A program made the translations under genes and the position numbers. The notes below the pieces were generated by a model. The model was not told the origin of the DNA and made no database searches. It saw only the letters and a program-made list of their open reading frames with translations. From assembly GCA_002402465.1 (NCBI GenBank), contig DHFW01000004.1:1-64000 (forward strand): a DNA stretch of 64,000 bases. The letters run 5' to 3'. Position 1 is the stretch's first letter. Every line of letters starts with the position of its first letter. Of this stretch, positions 40,743-49,695 are shown piece by piece. Source of the stretch: Bacteroidales bacterium UBA4814. Lineage in GTDB: Bacteria; Bacteroidota; Bacteroidia; Bacteroidales; UBA7960.

Positions 40743-43700
40743 TTGAAGCCTGAGCAATTTATTCAGCATTTCGCGAAAAGCGAAAACATAAGCCGTTTGG
40801 CAGGTTTTGTAAATGAGGCCGGGCCAGGGGCTATAGCCCTGAAGGGCATGGCGGGTTCGGCCGCTGCAGTAGTGGCTGCCACCGTAATAAAACAATCGCG
40901 TAAATCCTTTCTTTTTATCCTTTCGGAAAAAGAATCGGCCGCTTATTTTTTTAACGACCTGGAAAACCTTTTGGGAGAGCGCGAACTAAGTTACGAAAAC
41001 CGCAGCATTTTCCTCTTTCCGGCTTCTTACAAGAAACCATACGAAATCACTGAAACCGAAAATGCCAACGTATTGCTGCGTTCGGAAGTGGTTAATTGCC
41101 TTGCTTCGCGAAGCAACAAAGTCATTATTGTTACTTTTCCCGAAGCACTAAGCGAAAAGGTTGTTTCGCGAAAAGTTCTGAAAAAAAACCTGATCACCAT
41201 TTCACGGGGCGAAGCACTCTCGGTTGATTTTTTACTGGATTTTTTGCTCGAATACGGTTTTGAAAGGGTTGAGTTTGTAGTGGAGCCCGGGCAGTTTTCA
41301 CTGCGCGGTGGCATCATCGACGTGTTTTCCTTTTCCAATGATTATCCTTTCAGAATTGAGATAATGGGCGATGCGGTGGAGAGCTTGAGGTCGTTCAATC
41401 CCGAAACCCAGCTTTCGGTTAAGGTGCAGGACAAAATCAGCATACTGCCCAACATTGGCCAAATGGAGGTGAAAGCCGAAAGCCGTGAATTTCTCCTCGA
41501 CTCCATGCCGGGAAACACCGTAGTGTGGAGCGAAGACACCAGCCTGGCTGCCGAAAAAATGAAGGCTGGCCTGGAAAAGGCACAGAACATCTTTTACACG
41601 CTCCACAAAGATTTCAGGCACAGCACCCCCGAAGAATTGTTTATGGAATCAGGGGGTTTTATCAACAAGTTGAACTCAACCCGACTGGTGGAGTTCCGGA
41701 AGCCTTTCCTTGCCAGTGAAGAAAATCAGCAAATTGAATTCGAGTTTTCGCCTCAGCCTTCTTTCAACAAGAATTTTGAATTGCTGATCAAGAACCTGGA
41801 AAAGAATTCTGCCCAGGGCATCAGCAACCTGCTGCTTTCAGACAATCCACGGCAGATTGAGCGCATCCAGTCTATTTTTGAAACCATCCATCTGAACGCT
41901 GGACAGGAGCTCCGGTTCACCCATGATACCCTGCTGCTGAGTCTTCATGAGGGCTTTGTAGATCATCAGTCGAGGCTGGCCTGCTATACTGACCACCAGA
42001 TATTTGAGCGTTACCACCGTTTTAAAGTACGCGACAAGTTTCCGGGCAAGCAGGCCCTTACTATCAAAGAGTTTCAGAATCTGAAACCAGGCGATTACAT
42101 TACCCATATCGATCATGGGATCGGGGTGTTCAGCGGACTGGAAAAGATTGAGGTAAACGGCAAACTGCAGGAGGCCATCAGGCTGGTTTACAAGGATAAC
42201 GACGTGCTGTATATCAGCATTCACTCGCTTCACCGTATATCCCGCTACAGCGGAAAGGAAGGCGCAGCACCCACTCTGCACCGGCTGGGCAGCAACACCT
42301 GGGCAAACCTCAAGAACAAAACCAAGAGAAAGGTTAAGGATATCGCCAAAGACCTGATTAACCTCTATGCCAAGCGACGGGCACAAACGGGTTTCAGCTT
42401 TTCGCCCGACACCTACCTGCAAAACGAACTGGAAGCCTCTTTTATTTACGAAGACACCCCAGACCAGGAAAAGGCCACTATTGCGGTTAAAAAAGATATG
42501 GAGGCCCCCTACCCCATGGATCGCCTGATATGCGGCGATGTGGGCTTTGGCAAAACCGAGGTGGCTATCAGGGCAGCCTTCAAGGCCGTGACTGATTCGA
42601 AACAAGTGGCCGTGCTGGTTCCAACCACCATTTTGGCCCTGCAACATTTTTATACCTTCAGCGACCGCCTTAAGGAACTCCCCTGCCGCGTAGATTACAT
42701 AAGCCGTTTCCGCACCGCCAAGGAGAAAAAGCAGGTGGTGGAAGACCTGAAAGCCGGAAAAATTGACATAATCATTGGCACACACCGCCTGGTAAGCAAG
42801 GATGTTAAATTCAAAGATCTGGGGCTTGTGATTATCGACGAGGAGCAAAAGTTCGGGGTGGCTGCCAAAGAAAAACTCAAGCAGATACGAGTCAATGTAG
42901 ATACGCTCACCCTTACGGCAACGCCCATTCCGCGCACCCTCCAATTTAGCATGATGGGGGCACGCGACCTTTCCCTGATCAACACGCCCCCACCAAACCG
43001 TTATCCGATTGTAACCGAATTGCATGTTTTTAGCGAAGAGCTAATCCGCGACGCCATAATGAATGAGGTGGCACGCAACGGCCAGGTGTTCTTTATTCAC
43101 AACCGAGTGCAGAATATTCTCGAAATTGCTGGCATCATACAGCGGCTATGCCCCGAGGTGAGCATTGCCGTGGGGCACGGGCAAATGGAAGGAACTAAAC
43201 TGGAAAAGGTAATGGTCGATTTTATCAATGGCGACTACGACGTGCTGGTGGCCACCACTATAGTGGAGTCGGGCCTCGATATTCCCAATGCCAACACCAT
43301 TATCATAAACAATGCCCACCATTTTGGTCTGAGCGACTTGCACCAAATGCGCGGGCGTGTGGGGCGCACCAACAAAAAAGCTTTTTGCTACCTGCTCACC
43401 CCACCCATGAGCACCCTCACAGAGGAAGCGCGAAAAAGGCTGCGCGCCATTGAAGAGTTTTCTGACCTTGGCAGCGGTTTTAACATTTCCATGCGCGACC
43501 TCGACATCCGGGGAGCAGGCAACCTGCTGGGTGCTGAGCAAAGTGGTTTCATTGCCGAGATCGGGTTTGAGATGTATCAGAAAATCCTGGATGAAGCCAT
43601 TACTGAATTAAAGGAAAAAGAGTTCAAGGAGCTATTTGCTGAAGGGTTGAGCCGGCAAAAGTACCTGGTTGGCGACTGCCAGCTGGAAACGGACTTTGAA

Positions 43701-44135
43701 CTGATGATTCCCAGCGAATATGTTTCAAATACCGAAGAGCGCCTGAGCCTCTACAAAGAACTCGACAATACAGACGATGAAACCGCTCTGCAAGCCTTTG
43801 CCAGTCAGATGGTGGATCGATTCGGGCCACTACCCAAGGCCACCGAAGGGCTCTTGCAAGCCGTGAGGCTGCGCTGGGCCGGAAGGGAAATTGGTTTTGA
43901 GAAGATGATTTTAAAAAGCGGCATGCTTATCGGATACTTCATCACAAGGCAGGATTCCCCCTACTTTGAAAGCACCGCGTTTAAAAAAGTGCTGCGTTTT
44001 GCCCAGGAAAACCACCGAAACTGCCAGTTAAAAGAAACCAATGAGCGGCTGAGCATGACCATAAAACCGGTCAGAGACATAGACCAGGCACTTGATCTGG
44101 CAAAAGAGATTCTGGAAACCAGTGCTGTACTTTAA
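40743..44135 (+). CDS. mfd: Transcription-repair coupling factor Mfd
   Basis: An approximately 1130-residue DNA translocase that removes stalled RNA polymerase and recruits UvrA. The UvrB-homology N-terminal region contains SLRGGIIDVFSF-like sequence and NDYPFRIEIMGD. The RNA-polymerase interaction (CarD-like) domain holds PGDYITHIDHGIGVFSGL. The RecG-like motor has Walker A CGDVGFGKTEVA, IIDEEQKFGV, LTATPIPRT and IVESGLDIPNANT. The TRCF C-terminal domain closes the protein. No ATG fits the N-terminus: in-frame TTG codons at 40716 or 40743 are the candidates, and the first overlaps the -7 promoter box, so 40743 is given. Its stop codon overlaps that of convergent glmM by 3-4 nt (TTAA). Confidence 0.94.
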   Translation: MKPEQFIQHFAKSENISRLAGFVNEAGPGAIALKGMAGSAAAVVAATVIKQSRKSFLFILSEKESAAYFFNDLENLLGERELSYENRSIFLFPASYKKPYEITETENANVLLRSEVVNCLASRSNKVIIVTFPEALSEKVVSRKVLKKNLITISRGEALSVDFLLDFLLEYGFERVEFVVEPGQFSLRGGIIDVFSFSNDYPFRIEIMGDAVESLRSFNPETQLSVKVQDKISILPNIGQMEVKAESREFLLDSMPGNTVVWSEDTSLAAEKMKAGLEKAQNIFYTLHKDFRHSTPEELFMESGGFINKLNSTRLVEFRKPFLASEENQQIEFEFSPQPSFNKNFELLIKNLEKNSAQGISNLLLSDNPRQIERIQSIFETIHLNAGQELRFTHDTLLLSLHEGFVDHQSRLACYTDHQIFERYHRFKVRDKFPGKQALTIKEFQNLKPGDYITHIDHGIGVFSGLEKIEVNGKLQEAIRLVYKDNDVLYISIHSLHRISRYSGKEGAAPTLHRLGSNTWANLKNKTKRKVKDIAKDLINLYAKRRAQTGFSFSPDTYLQNELEASFIYEDTPDQEKATIAVKKDMEAPYPMDRLICGDVGFGKTEVAIRAAFKAVTDSKQVAVLVPTTILALQHFYTFSDRLKELPCRVDYISRFRTAKEKKQVVEDLKAGKIDIIIGTHRLVSKDVKFKDLGLVIIDEEQKFGVAAKEKLKQIRVNVDTLTLTATPIPRTLQFSMMGARDLSLINTPPPNRYPIVTELHVFSEELIRDAIMNEVARNGQVFFIHNRVQNILEIAGIIQRLCPEVSIAVGHGQMEGTKLEKVMVDFINGDYDVLVATTIVESGLDIPNANTIIINNAHHFGLSDLHQMRGRVGRTNKKAFCYLLTPPMSTLTEEARKRLRAIEEFSDLGSGFNISMRDLDIRGAGNLLGAEQSGFIAEIGFEMYQKILDEAITELKEKEFKELFAEGLSRQKYLVGDCQLETDFELMIPSEYVSNTEERLSLYKELDNTDDETALQAFASQMVDRFGPLPKATEGLLQAVRLRWAGREIGFEKMILKSGMLIGYFITRQDSPYFESTAFKKVLRFAQENHRNCQLKETNERLSMTIKPVRDIDQALDLAKEILETSAVL

Positions 44136-45544
44136 TCCCCTTCTTCGGGCTCGTCGCCCCTGATCATCTCGCTGATGTCCAGGATCATTTTCCGGCCAAG
44201 ATGTTCGGCCTTTACCAGGCTGTCGCTTTCGCAATAAATGCGGATAATAGGCTCAGTGTTTGAGCGGCGCAGATGCACCCACTCCTTGTCGAACATAATC
44301 TTTGCACCGTCGGTCTGATCGATGGGTTGCTTGGCATATTTGGCAATAATCTTTTTGAATATGTCGTCAAGGTCAATATCCTCGGGTAGCTCAATCTTGT
44401 TTTTCGAAATATAATACTCAGGGTATTTTTTCTTGAGCAGGGTGCATGTTTTACCAAATTTGGCCAGGTGCGTAAGGAAAAGGGCTACGCCCACCAGGGC
44501 ATCGCGACCATAGTGCAAGGCGGGATAAATCACCCCGCCGTTGCCTTCGCCTCCAATAACTGCATTGTGTTTTTTCATGGCTTCCACCACGTTAACCTCA
44601 CCCACAGCGCTCGAAAAATACTCCTGCCCATGGGCCCGGGTTACTTCAGCCAGGGCTTGTGTACTCGAAAGGTTGCTGACAGTGCTGCCTGGTGTATTCG
44701 AAAGCACATAGTCGGCCACGGCCACCAAGGTGTATTCTTCGCCAAACATTTCGCCATCCTCGCAAACCAGCGCCAAACGATCCACATCCGGATCGACCGC
44801 AATGCCCAGGTGAGCATTCTTTGTTAAGACTTCGGCAGAGAGCTCAATTAGGTTTTCGGGCAAGGGCTCGGGGTTATGCGGAAAAATGCCGTTGGGCTCG
44901 CAGTAAATCTCATGCACCTTTTTTACCCCAAGGGCTTCGAGCAACATTGGTATGGCTACTCCACCCACCGAATTTACGCCATCGACCACCACTGAAAAGT
45001 TTGCAGCCTGAATGGCCTCCACATCAACCAGGGGCAATGCCATAATCTTTTCGATATGCATCTCCAGAAGCGACTCCTCTATGGTATAGCTTCCATACTT
45101 TTCGACCGGCACAAATTCGAACTGTTCCCAGTTTAAGAATTTTTGCATTTCTTGGCCCTGAGCAGCCGACAGAAACTCGCCCCGTTCATTGAGGAGTTTC
45201 AAGGCGTTCCAGTTTTTGGGGTTATGGCTGGCCGTAATAATAATGCCGCCATGGGCCTTAAAAAACGCTACCCCCATGGCCACGGTTGGGGTAGTGGTGG
45301 CGCCACCTTCGATAATGTCAATACCCATCGACTGCAAGGTAGCGGTAACGATTTTATTGATAGCCGGCCCCGAAATGCGGGCATCGCGGCCTATAACCAC
45401 CCTCAAGCGTTCCTCCGGAAAGCGGCTGCGAAGCCACATGCCATAGGCACCCGAAAATGTTAAAACATCCACTGGAGACAAACCCTCGCCGGGCTTTCCG
45501 CCCAAGGTGCCCCTGATTCCTGAAATCGACTGTATCAATGCCAT
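44132..45544 (-). CDS. glmM: Phosphoglucosamine mutase
   Basis: A 470-residue alpha-D-phosphohexomutase converting glucosamine-6-phosphate to glucosamine-1-phosphate for UDP-GlcNAc. Seen: SGIRGTLGGKPGEGL near the N-terminus; the phosphoserine loop ITASHNPKNWNALK with S106; the metal-binding loop AVDPDVDRLALV; the sugar-binding GGEGNGGVIYP; and the phosphate-binding RRSNTEPIIRIY near the C-terminus. The family also includes phosphomannomutases, but the length and N-terminus fit GlmM. Start at ATG 45544 (ALIQSISGIRG). A -7 box (TAACTTTG on the minus strand) lies 23 nt upstream. Confidence 0.9.
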   Translation of the reverse strand: MALIQSISGIRGTLGGKPGEGLSPVDVLTFSGAYGMWLRSRFPEERLRVVIGRDARISGPAINKIVTATLQSMGIDIIEGGATTTPTVAMGVAFFKAHGGIIITASHNPKNWNALKLLNERGEFLSAAQGQEMQKFLNWEQFEFVPVEKYGSYTIEESLLEMHIEKIMALPLVDVEAIQAANFSVVVDGVNSVGGVAIPMLLEALGVKKVHEIYCEPNGIFPHNPEPLPENLIELSAEVLTKNAHLGIAVDPDVDRLALVCEDGEMFGEEYTLVAVADYVLSNTPGSTVSNLSSTQALAEVTRAHGQEYFSSAVGEVNVVEAMKKHNAVIGGEGNGGVIYPALHYGRDALVGVALFLTHLAKFGKTCTLLKKKYPEYYISKNKIELPEDIDLDDIFKKIIAKYAKQPIDQTDGAKIMFDKEWVHLRRSNTEPIIRIYCESDSLVKAEHLGRKMILDISEMIRGDEPEEGD

Positions 45545-45566
45545 CACCATCAAAAATTTACGCCTG

Positions 45567-45574
45567 CAAAGTTA
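45567..45574 (-). promoter_or_regulatory. -7 promoter element of glmM
   Basis: On the minus strand TAACTTTG followed by C matches exactly, 22 nt before the start codon. The -33 position holds TTCG, three of four bases correct, at 19 nt. Confidence 0.48.
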
Positions 45575-45760
45575 ATATTTGAAAACAACCAGCCGAAAAA
45601 TTACTGCAATCTTTTTTTCGGGCAGATGACAGACCATTTTTTGCAAGTCAAAAAGCAGCCGTAAAAATCGGCAAACAAAAGTATACTATTATTTTTTCAT
45701 GCCAAAACTATTTATTTTTATTTTAATTATTTTTTTTTGCCATTTAAAGAATCTTTCTTA

Positions 45761-45794
45761 CTTCTTGCTTCTTGCTTCTTGCTTCTTGCTTCTT
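45761..45794 (+). repeat. Heptanucleotide tandem repeat (CTTCTTG) upstream of tamL
   Basis: Four perfect CTTCTTG units from 45761 to 45788 plus six bases of a fifth. The run ends 32 nt before the -33 box of the tamL promoter. The unit length is 7. Confidence 0.8.
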
Positions 45795-45826
45795 CCATCT
45801 CATTAATGAATTGTACTGGCACAGCA

Positions 45827-45856
45827 TTTCAAATATGGTCAGAATGCCTAAATTTG
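45827..45856 (+). promoter_or_regulatory. Bacteroidota-type promoter of tamL
   Basis: TTTC at 45827-45830 and TAAATTTG at 45849-45856 (followed by C), spaced 18 nt. One base of the -33 box deviates. It places the transcription start near 45862, downstream of the ATG codons at 45835 and 45844. Confidence 0.6.
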
Positions 45857-45879
45857 CTAGTTCGTTAAACCAGGGATAC

Positions 45880-48231
45880 GTGTCAATAAAATTACTCCGG
45901 ATTTATCTTTTGCTAACTGCGGGGATATTGCTGTTTTCGGGCTGCAATCCGGCGCGCCGTATCCCTGAGGGGCAGTACTTGCTAAATCGCAACAAGATCA
46001 CCATAGAAGAGGCCGACATTAAGCGCGATCAACTCCGCCCCTACATCAGGCAAAAGCCCAATCGGCGTATCCTGGGGTTTTACCGCTTTCACCTTCAGGT
46101 GTATCAGCTGGCCGACCGGGGGCGCGAGACCGGCATAAAACGCTGGATGAAAAACACCATTGGCGAGCCGCCTGTATTGTTCGACCCGCTACTAATGCAA
46201 AGTAGTCAGCGACAATTTGAGCTTTTTATGCAGAGCAAGGGTTACTTTAATGCAGAGGTTAGCCCAGAGCAATATTTGAGGCGCCAACGGGCCAAAGTCA
46301 ATTACAGGGTAACCGGAAATACCCCATATACTATTCGCAACCTACACTACCAAATTCAGGACCCACACCTGGCCTCCTATATTTTTTCTGACACAGTCAA
46401 TGCCCTGATAGCCTCTGGCCAGCGCTACGATGCCGACCTCTTGCAGCAGGAGAGGGAGCGCATAAGCCGCCATTTGCGAAACCAGGGCTTTTTCCACTTT
46501 TCAAACGATTTTATCCTTTTCCAGGTCGACAGCACCCTTGGCACCCACCAGGTTGACATCAATTTGCTGATAAATAACCCGGAAACCGGCAGACCACCTG
46601 GAGGCGAATCCCCTGCCCCCGCCCGACATCGCCGGTATATTATTGACCAGGTATATATTTATCCCGATTTTTCGCCCTTCCGAACCGGAACAACCCCTTT
46701 CGACACCACCCGCTTTGTGCCAGATCGGAAGGAAGAGGCACCGGTTTACCATTTTTTGCATACCGATCGCATGAGCATACGCCCGAAGGCGTTGGTGCAA
46801 AACATTCTAATTGAGCCCGGGCAGTATTTTCGCAACCGCAACGTAGAGCTGACCTACAATTACCTGAGTGGGCTCAGAAATTTCCGATTCATCAACATAC
46901 AGTTCTCTGAAAATCCCCAGCCGGAACAGGGTGCCCAATCCGACACCCTGGGTTTTCTTGATGCCCACGTCCAGCTTGCACGTTCACCATCCAATGCTTT
47001 TACCATAGAAGCCGAGTGGCTCAACTCTTCGGGCAACCTGGGGGTGGCGGGCAACTTCCTTTTTACAAACCGCAACTTTTTCGGAGGGGCCGAGCGGCTC
47101 AACATACGTTTGAAAGGTGCCCTGGAGGCTGCCGGCGAGTCCTCGCGCAACGAGGTGATCAACCGTTTGCCCTTCAACACCCTGGAACTGGGCGCGGAGG
47201 CTAGTATTGATTTCCCGAAATTACTGCTGCCTATTCCCATGGAGCGCCTCTCGAAAAATGCCAGGCCACAGAGCACCATTTTCACCGGTATCAATTACCG
47301 GCAACGCCCCGACTACACCCGCTATATTCTCAATGCAAGCTACGGCTTTGAATGGAGCGAAAACCCAAGAAAACGCCATTACCTTTACCCTCTGGAGATC
47401 AGCTCCATAAAAGTATTTAACGACTCCATACTGCAATCGAGGACACCCGAAGGTAACCCCCTGATTATGAGTCGCTACCGCGACCATTTGACCGGGGGCC
47501 TCAAGTACTCGTATGTGTACAACACTCAGCAGCTGGGCCGTGAAATTGATTTTATTTACTTCCGTGGAAACTTTGAATCGGCCGGTAACCTCATGCAACT
47601 GGCCAGTAAAGGCCTGAATGCCACCACCGACGAGAGCGGAAGCTACACCCTTTTCAACATTCCTTTTGCTCAATACCTGAAAGGCGATGTGGATGTACGT
47701 TTTTATAAATTTTTTGAACGCAACAATAACCTGGCTGTACGATTTATGGCCGGAGCAGGCATTCCTTACGGCAACTCCACGGTTATGCCTTTTGTGAATA
47801 GTTATTATGCCGGCGGTGCCAACAGCATACGGGCATGGCGCATTTATGCCCTGGGACCCGGCGCTTACACTGATAGCCTGTCTATTCGCTTTGACCGCTA
47901 TGGCGACATAAAGTTGGAAGCAAACATCGAACACCGCTTTGCCATTTACCGGTTTTGGCATGGGGCTATTTTTGCTGATGCCGGCAACGTATGGTTTATA
48001 AACGAGAATCCACAGTTTCCCGGAGGGGAGTTCTCTTTTTCTGATTTTTATAAAGAAATTGCCATAGGGGCCGGGGTCGGGCTTCGCCTCGACTTTAATT
48101 ATTTTGTGGTGCGCATCGATGCGGCTTTTCCTGTGCACGACCCCTCCCTTGAGCCGGGTCAGCGCTGGATCAGCAAATGGCCCCGCCTCCGAAAGTGGAA
48201 TTTCAACCTTGGAATTGGATATCCATTCTGA
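45880..48231 (+). CDS. tamL: BamA/TamA family lipoprotein, TamL-like
   Basis: An approximately 783-residue outer-membrane protein. The start is a lipoprotein signal peptide (RIYLLLTAGILLFSGC) with the modified cysteine following FSG, then PARRIPEGQYLLNRN, typical of TamL. POTRA-like segments lie at about 30-390 (AEVSPEQYLRRQRAKVNYRVTG), and a 16-strand Omp85 barrel at about 400-783, with GAGIPYGNSTVMPFVNSYYAGG and SIRAWRIYALGPG, the Omp85 lid-lock region. TamL is the phylum's lipidated TamA counterpart and normally works with a TamB-like protein; no tamB is adjacent. The GTG at 45880 is chosen because the promoter lies over upstream ATGs. Confidence 0.85.
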   Translation: MSIKLLRIYLLLTAGILLFSGCNPARRIPEGQYLLNRNKITIEEADIKRDQLRPYIRQKPNRRILGFYRFHLQVYQLADRGRETGIKRWMKNTIGEPPVLFDPLLMQSSQRQFELFMQSKGYFNAEVSPEQYLRRQRAKVNYRVTGNTPYTIRNLHYQIQDPHLASYIFSDTVNALIASGQRYDADLLQQERERISRHLRNQGFFHFSNDFILFQVDSTLGTHQVDINLLINNPETGRPPGGESPAPARHRRYIIDQVYIYPDFSPFRTGTTPFDTTRFVPDRKEEAPVYHFLHTDRMSIRPKALVQNILIEPGQYFRNRNVELTYNYLSGLRNFRFINIQFSENPQPEQGAQSDTLGFLDAHVQLARSPSNAFTIEAEWLNSSGNLGVAGNFLFTNRNFFGGAERLNIRLKGALEAAGESSRNEVINRLPFNTLELGAEASIDFPKLLLPIPMERLSKNARPQSTIFTGINYRQRPDYTRYILNASYGFEWSENPRKRHYLYPLEISSIKVFNDSILQSRTPEGNPLIMSRYRDHLTGGLKYSYVYNTQQLGREIDFIYFRGNFESAGNLMQLASKGLNATTDESGSYTLFNIPFAQYLKGDVDVRFYKFFERNNNLAVRFMAGAGIPYGNSTVMPFVNSYYAGGANSIRAWRIYALGPGAYTDSLSIRFDRYGDIKLEANIEHRFAIYRFWHGAIFADAGNVWFINENPQFPGGEFSFSDFYKEIAIGAGVGLRLDFNYFVVRIDAAFPVHDPSLEPGQRWISKWPRLRKWNFNLGIGYPF

Positions 48232-48242
48232 CACTTGCCTTC

Positions 48243-49667
48243 ATGAGTCACGAAACCATAAGTAAAGCCATCCTCAGGGAATTTCCCTACACACCCACCA
48301 GCGACCAGAGCCAGCTAATCAATTTGCTGGGAAGATTTATCACGGACGGAGATTCCGCTTCGGTATTTGTGCTGAAGGGCTATGCCGGCACTGGCAAAAC
48401 CACCATTGTAAGCAGCCTGGTGAAGATACTGCCATCGCTGCGGGCCAGTTCTGTGCTGCTGGCGCCCACAGGAAGGGCTGCCAAAGTGCTGGCTTCCTAT
48501 TCGGGCAAACAAGCATTTACCATTCACAAAAAAATTTACCGCCTGCTGCCTTCGGTCGATGGGTCAATAAACGTGGTGCTTCAGCAAAACAAGCACAAGA
48601 ACACTTTTTTTATTGTTGACGAGGCCTCCATGATCGGCGGCAGTCGCAGCGAACAAGCCGAGCTTTTTGGCGGCACCAATCTGCTCGACGACCTGATTCA
48701 TTTTGTAAACGACGGGGTAAACTGCCGGCTGATCCTAATTGGCGACACAGCCCAGTTGCCCCCGGTCATGACCACCGAAAGTCCGGCCCTGAACGAAAAA
48801 TTCCTCTCACAACGCTACCACCTGAAACTTTGGAGTTTCGAGCTAAAGGAGGTGGTACGGCAAGCGCGCGACAGTAGCATTCTGCACAACGCCACCCTCA
48901 TCAGGCAAATGCTGGGAAACAAAGAAGAAGGTTTTCCAAAATTGCAGCTCACAGGCTTCAACGATTTTAAAAGACTCGAGGGCCCCGATGCTGCCGATGA
49001 GGTAAACAATGCCTTTATGGGCCGGGAAATTGAAGAGACGCTTATCGTTTGCCGAAGCAATAAACGGGCAAATCTTTTCAACCAGCACATCCGAAGCAAG
49101 GTGCTTTTCCGGGAGGATGAAATTAGTGCCGGCGACTTGCTTATGGTGGTAAAAAACAACTATTTCTGGCTGCCTGACAGCAGTAATGCCGGGTTTATTG
49201 CCAACGGCGACATCATGGAGCTGAAAAGAATACGCCGCATTGAAGACCTGTACGGTTTTCGCTTTGCCGATGTTACCGCAAGGATGCTCGATTACCCCAA
49301 CGAGCCCGACCTGGAAGTTAAGATGTTACTCGACACCCTGAATGCTGAAGGTCCATCTTTGTCTAATGCCGATAGCAAAAAGCTTTTTGAAGAAGTGGCC
49401 GCCGATTATGCCGACATTCCGAACAAGGGCACCCGCCTGGCTCGCATAAAAAACAACCCCCATTATAATGCTTTGCAGGTAAAGTTTGCCTATGCCCTAA
49501 CCTGCCACAAAGCCCAAGGTGGGCAGTGGTCCAACGTTTTTGTGGAAATGGGATACATCCCCAACAAGGAACCCGACACCGAATACCTGCGCTGGCTGTA
49601 TACCGCCCTGACGCGCGCCACCGAAAAGATATTCCTTCTCAATTTTACTGACGATTTTTTTGAATAA
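48243..49667 (+). CDS. RecD-like ATP-dependent DNA helicase (superfamily 1)
   Basis: A 474-residue helicase. Seen: Walker A KGYAGTGKTTIVSSLV with LAPTGRAAKVLA (motif Ia), Walker B FFIVDEASMIG, LILIGDTAQLPPV (motif III), and the C-terminal UvrD_C_2 part FAYALTCHKAQGGQWSNVFVEMG with WLYTALTRATEKI (motif VI). It resembles the RecD2/Dda-type single-chain helicases and lacks nuclease or RecB partners nearby. The preferred ATG at 48243 lies 11 nt after tamL; an upstream in-frame ATG would overlap tamL. Role in repair or replication restart is inferred only. Confidence 0.87.
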   Translation: MSHETISKAILREFPYTPTSDQSQLINLLGRFITDGDSASVFVLKGYAGTGKTTIVSSLVKILPSLRASSVLLAPTGRAAKVLASYSGKQAFTIHKKIYRLLPSVDGSINVVLQQNKHKNTFFIVDEASMIGGSRSEQAELFGGTNLLDDLIHFVNDGVNCRLILIGDTAQLPPVMTTESPALNEKFLSQRYHLKLWSFELKEVVRQARDSSILHNATLIRQMLGNKEEGFPKLQLTGFNDFKRLEGPDAADEVNNAFMGREIEETLIVCRSNKRANLFNQHIRSKVLFREDEISAGDLLMVVKNNYFWLPDSSNAGFIANGDIMELKRIRRIEDLYGFRFADVTARMLDYPNEPDLEVKMLLDTLNAEGPSLSNADSKKLFEEVAADYADIPNKGTRLARIKNNPHYNALQVKFAYALTCHKAQGGQWSNVFVEMGYIPNKEPDTEYLRWLYTALTRATEKIFLLNFTDDFFE

Positions 49668-49695
49668 AAACAGTTGTCGTCAAAAACCTGTGCCC

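Larger units (their letters stand above)
45545..45879. other. 335-nt intergenic region between glmM and tamL
   Basis: It holds the glmM -7 box on the left, an AT-rich middle, a CTTCTTG tandem repeat at 45761-45794 and the tamL promoter at 45827-45856. No gene or RNA was recognised. Confidence 0.6.

Noticed and set aside
41838..43025. 395-codon open frame on the minus strand inside mfd
   Set aside because: It is antisense to strongly conserved Mfd motifs, and its translation has no recognisable domain; it is explained by codon bias on the opposite strand.
48177..48242. Upstream extension of the helicase gene into tamL
   Set aside because: The extra residues lie in another frame of tamL and have no helicase similarity; the ATG at 48243 gives the standard start.
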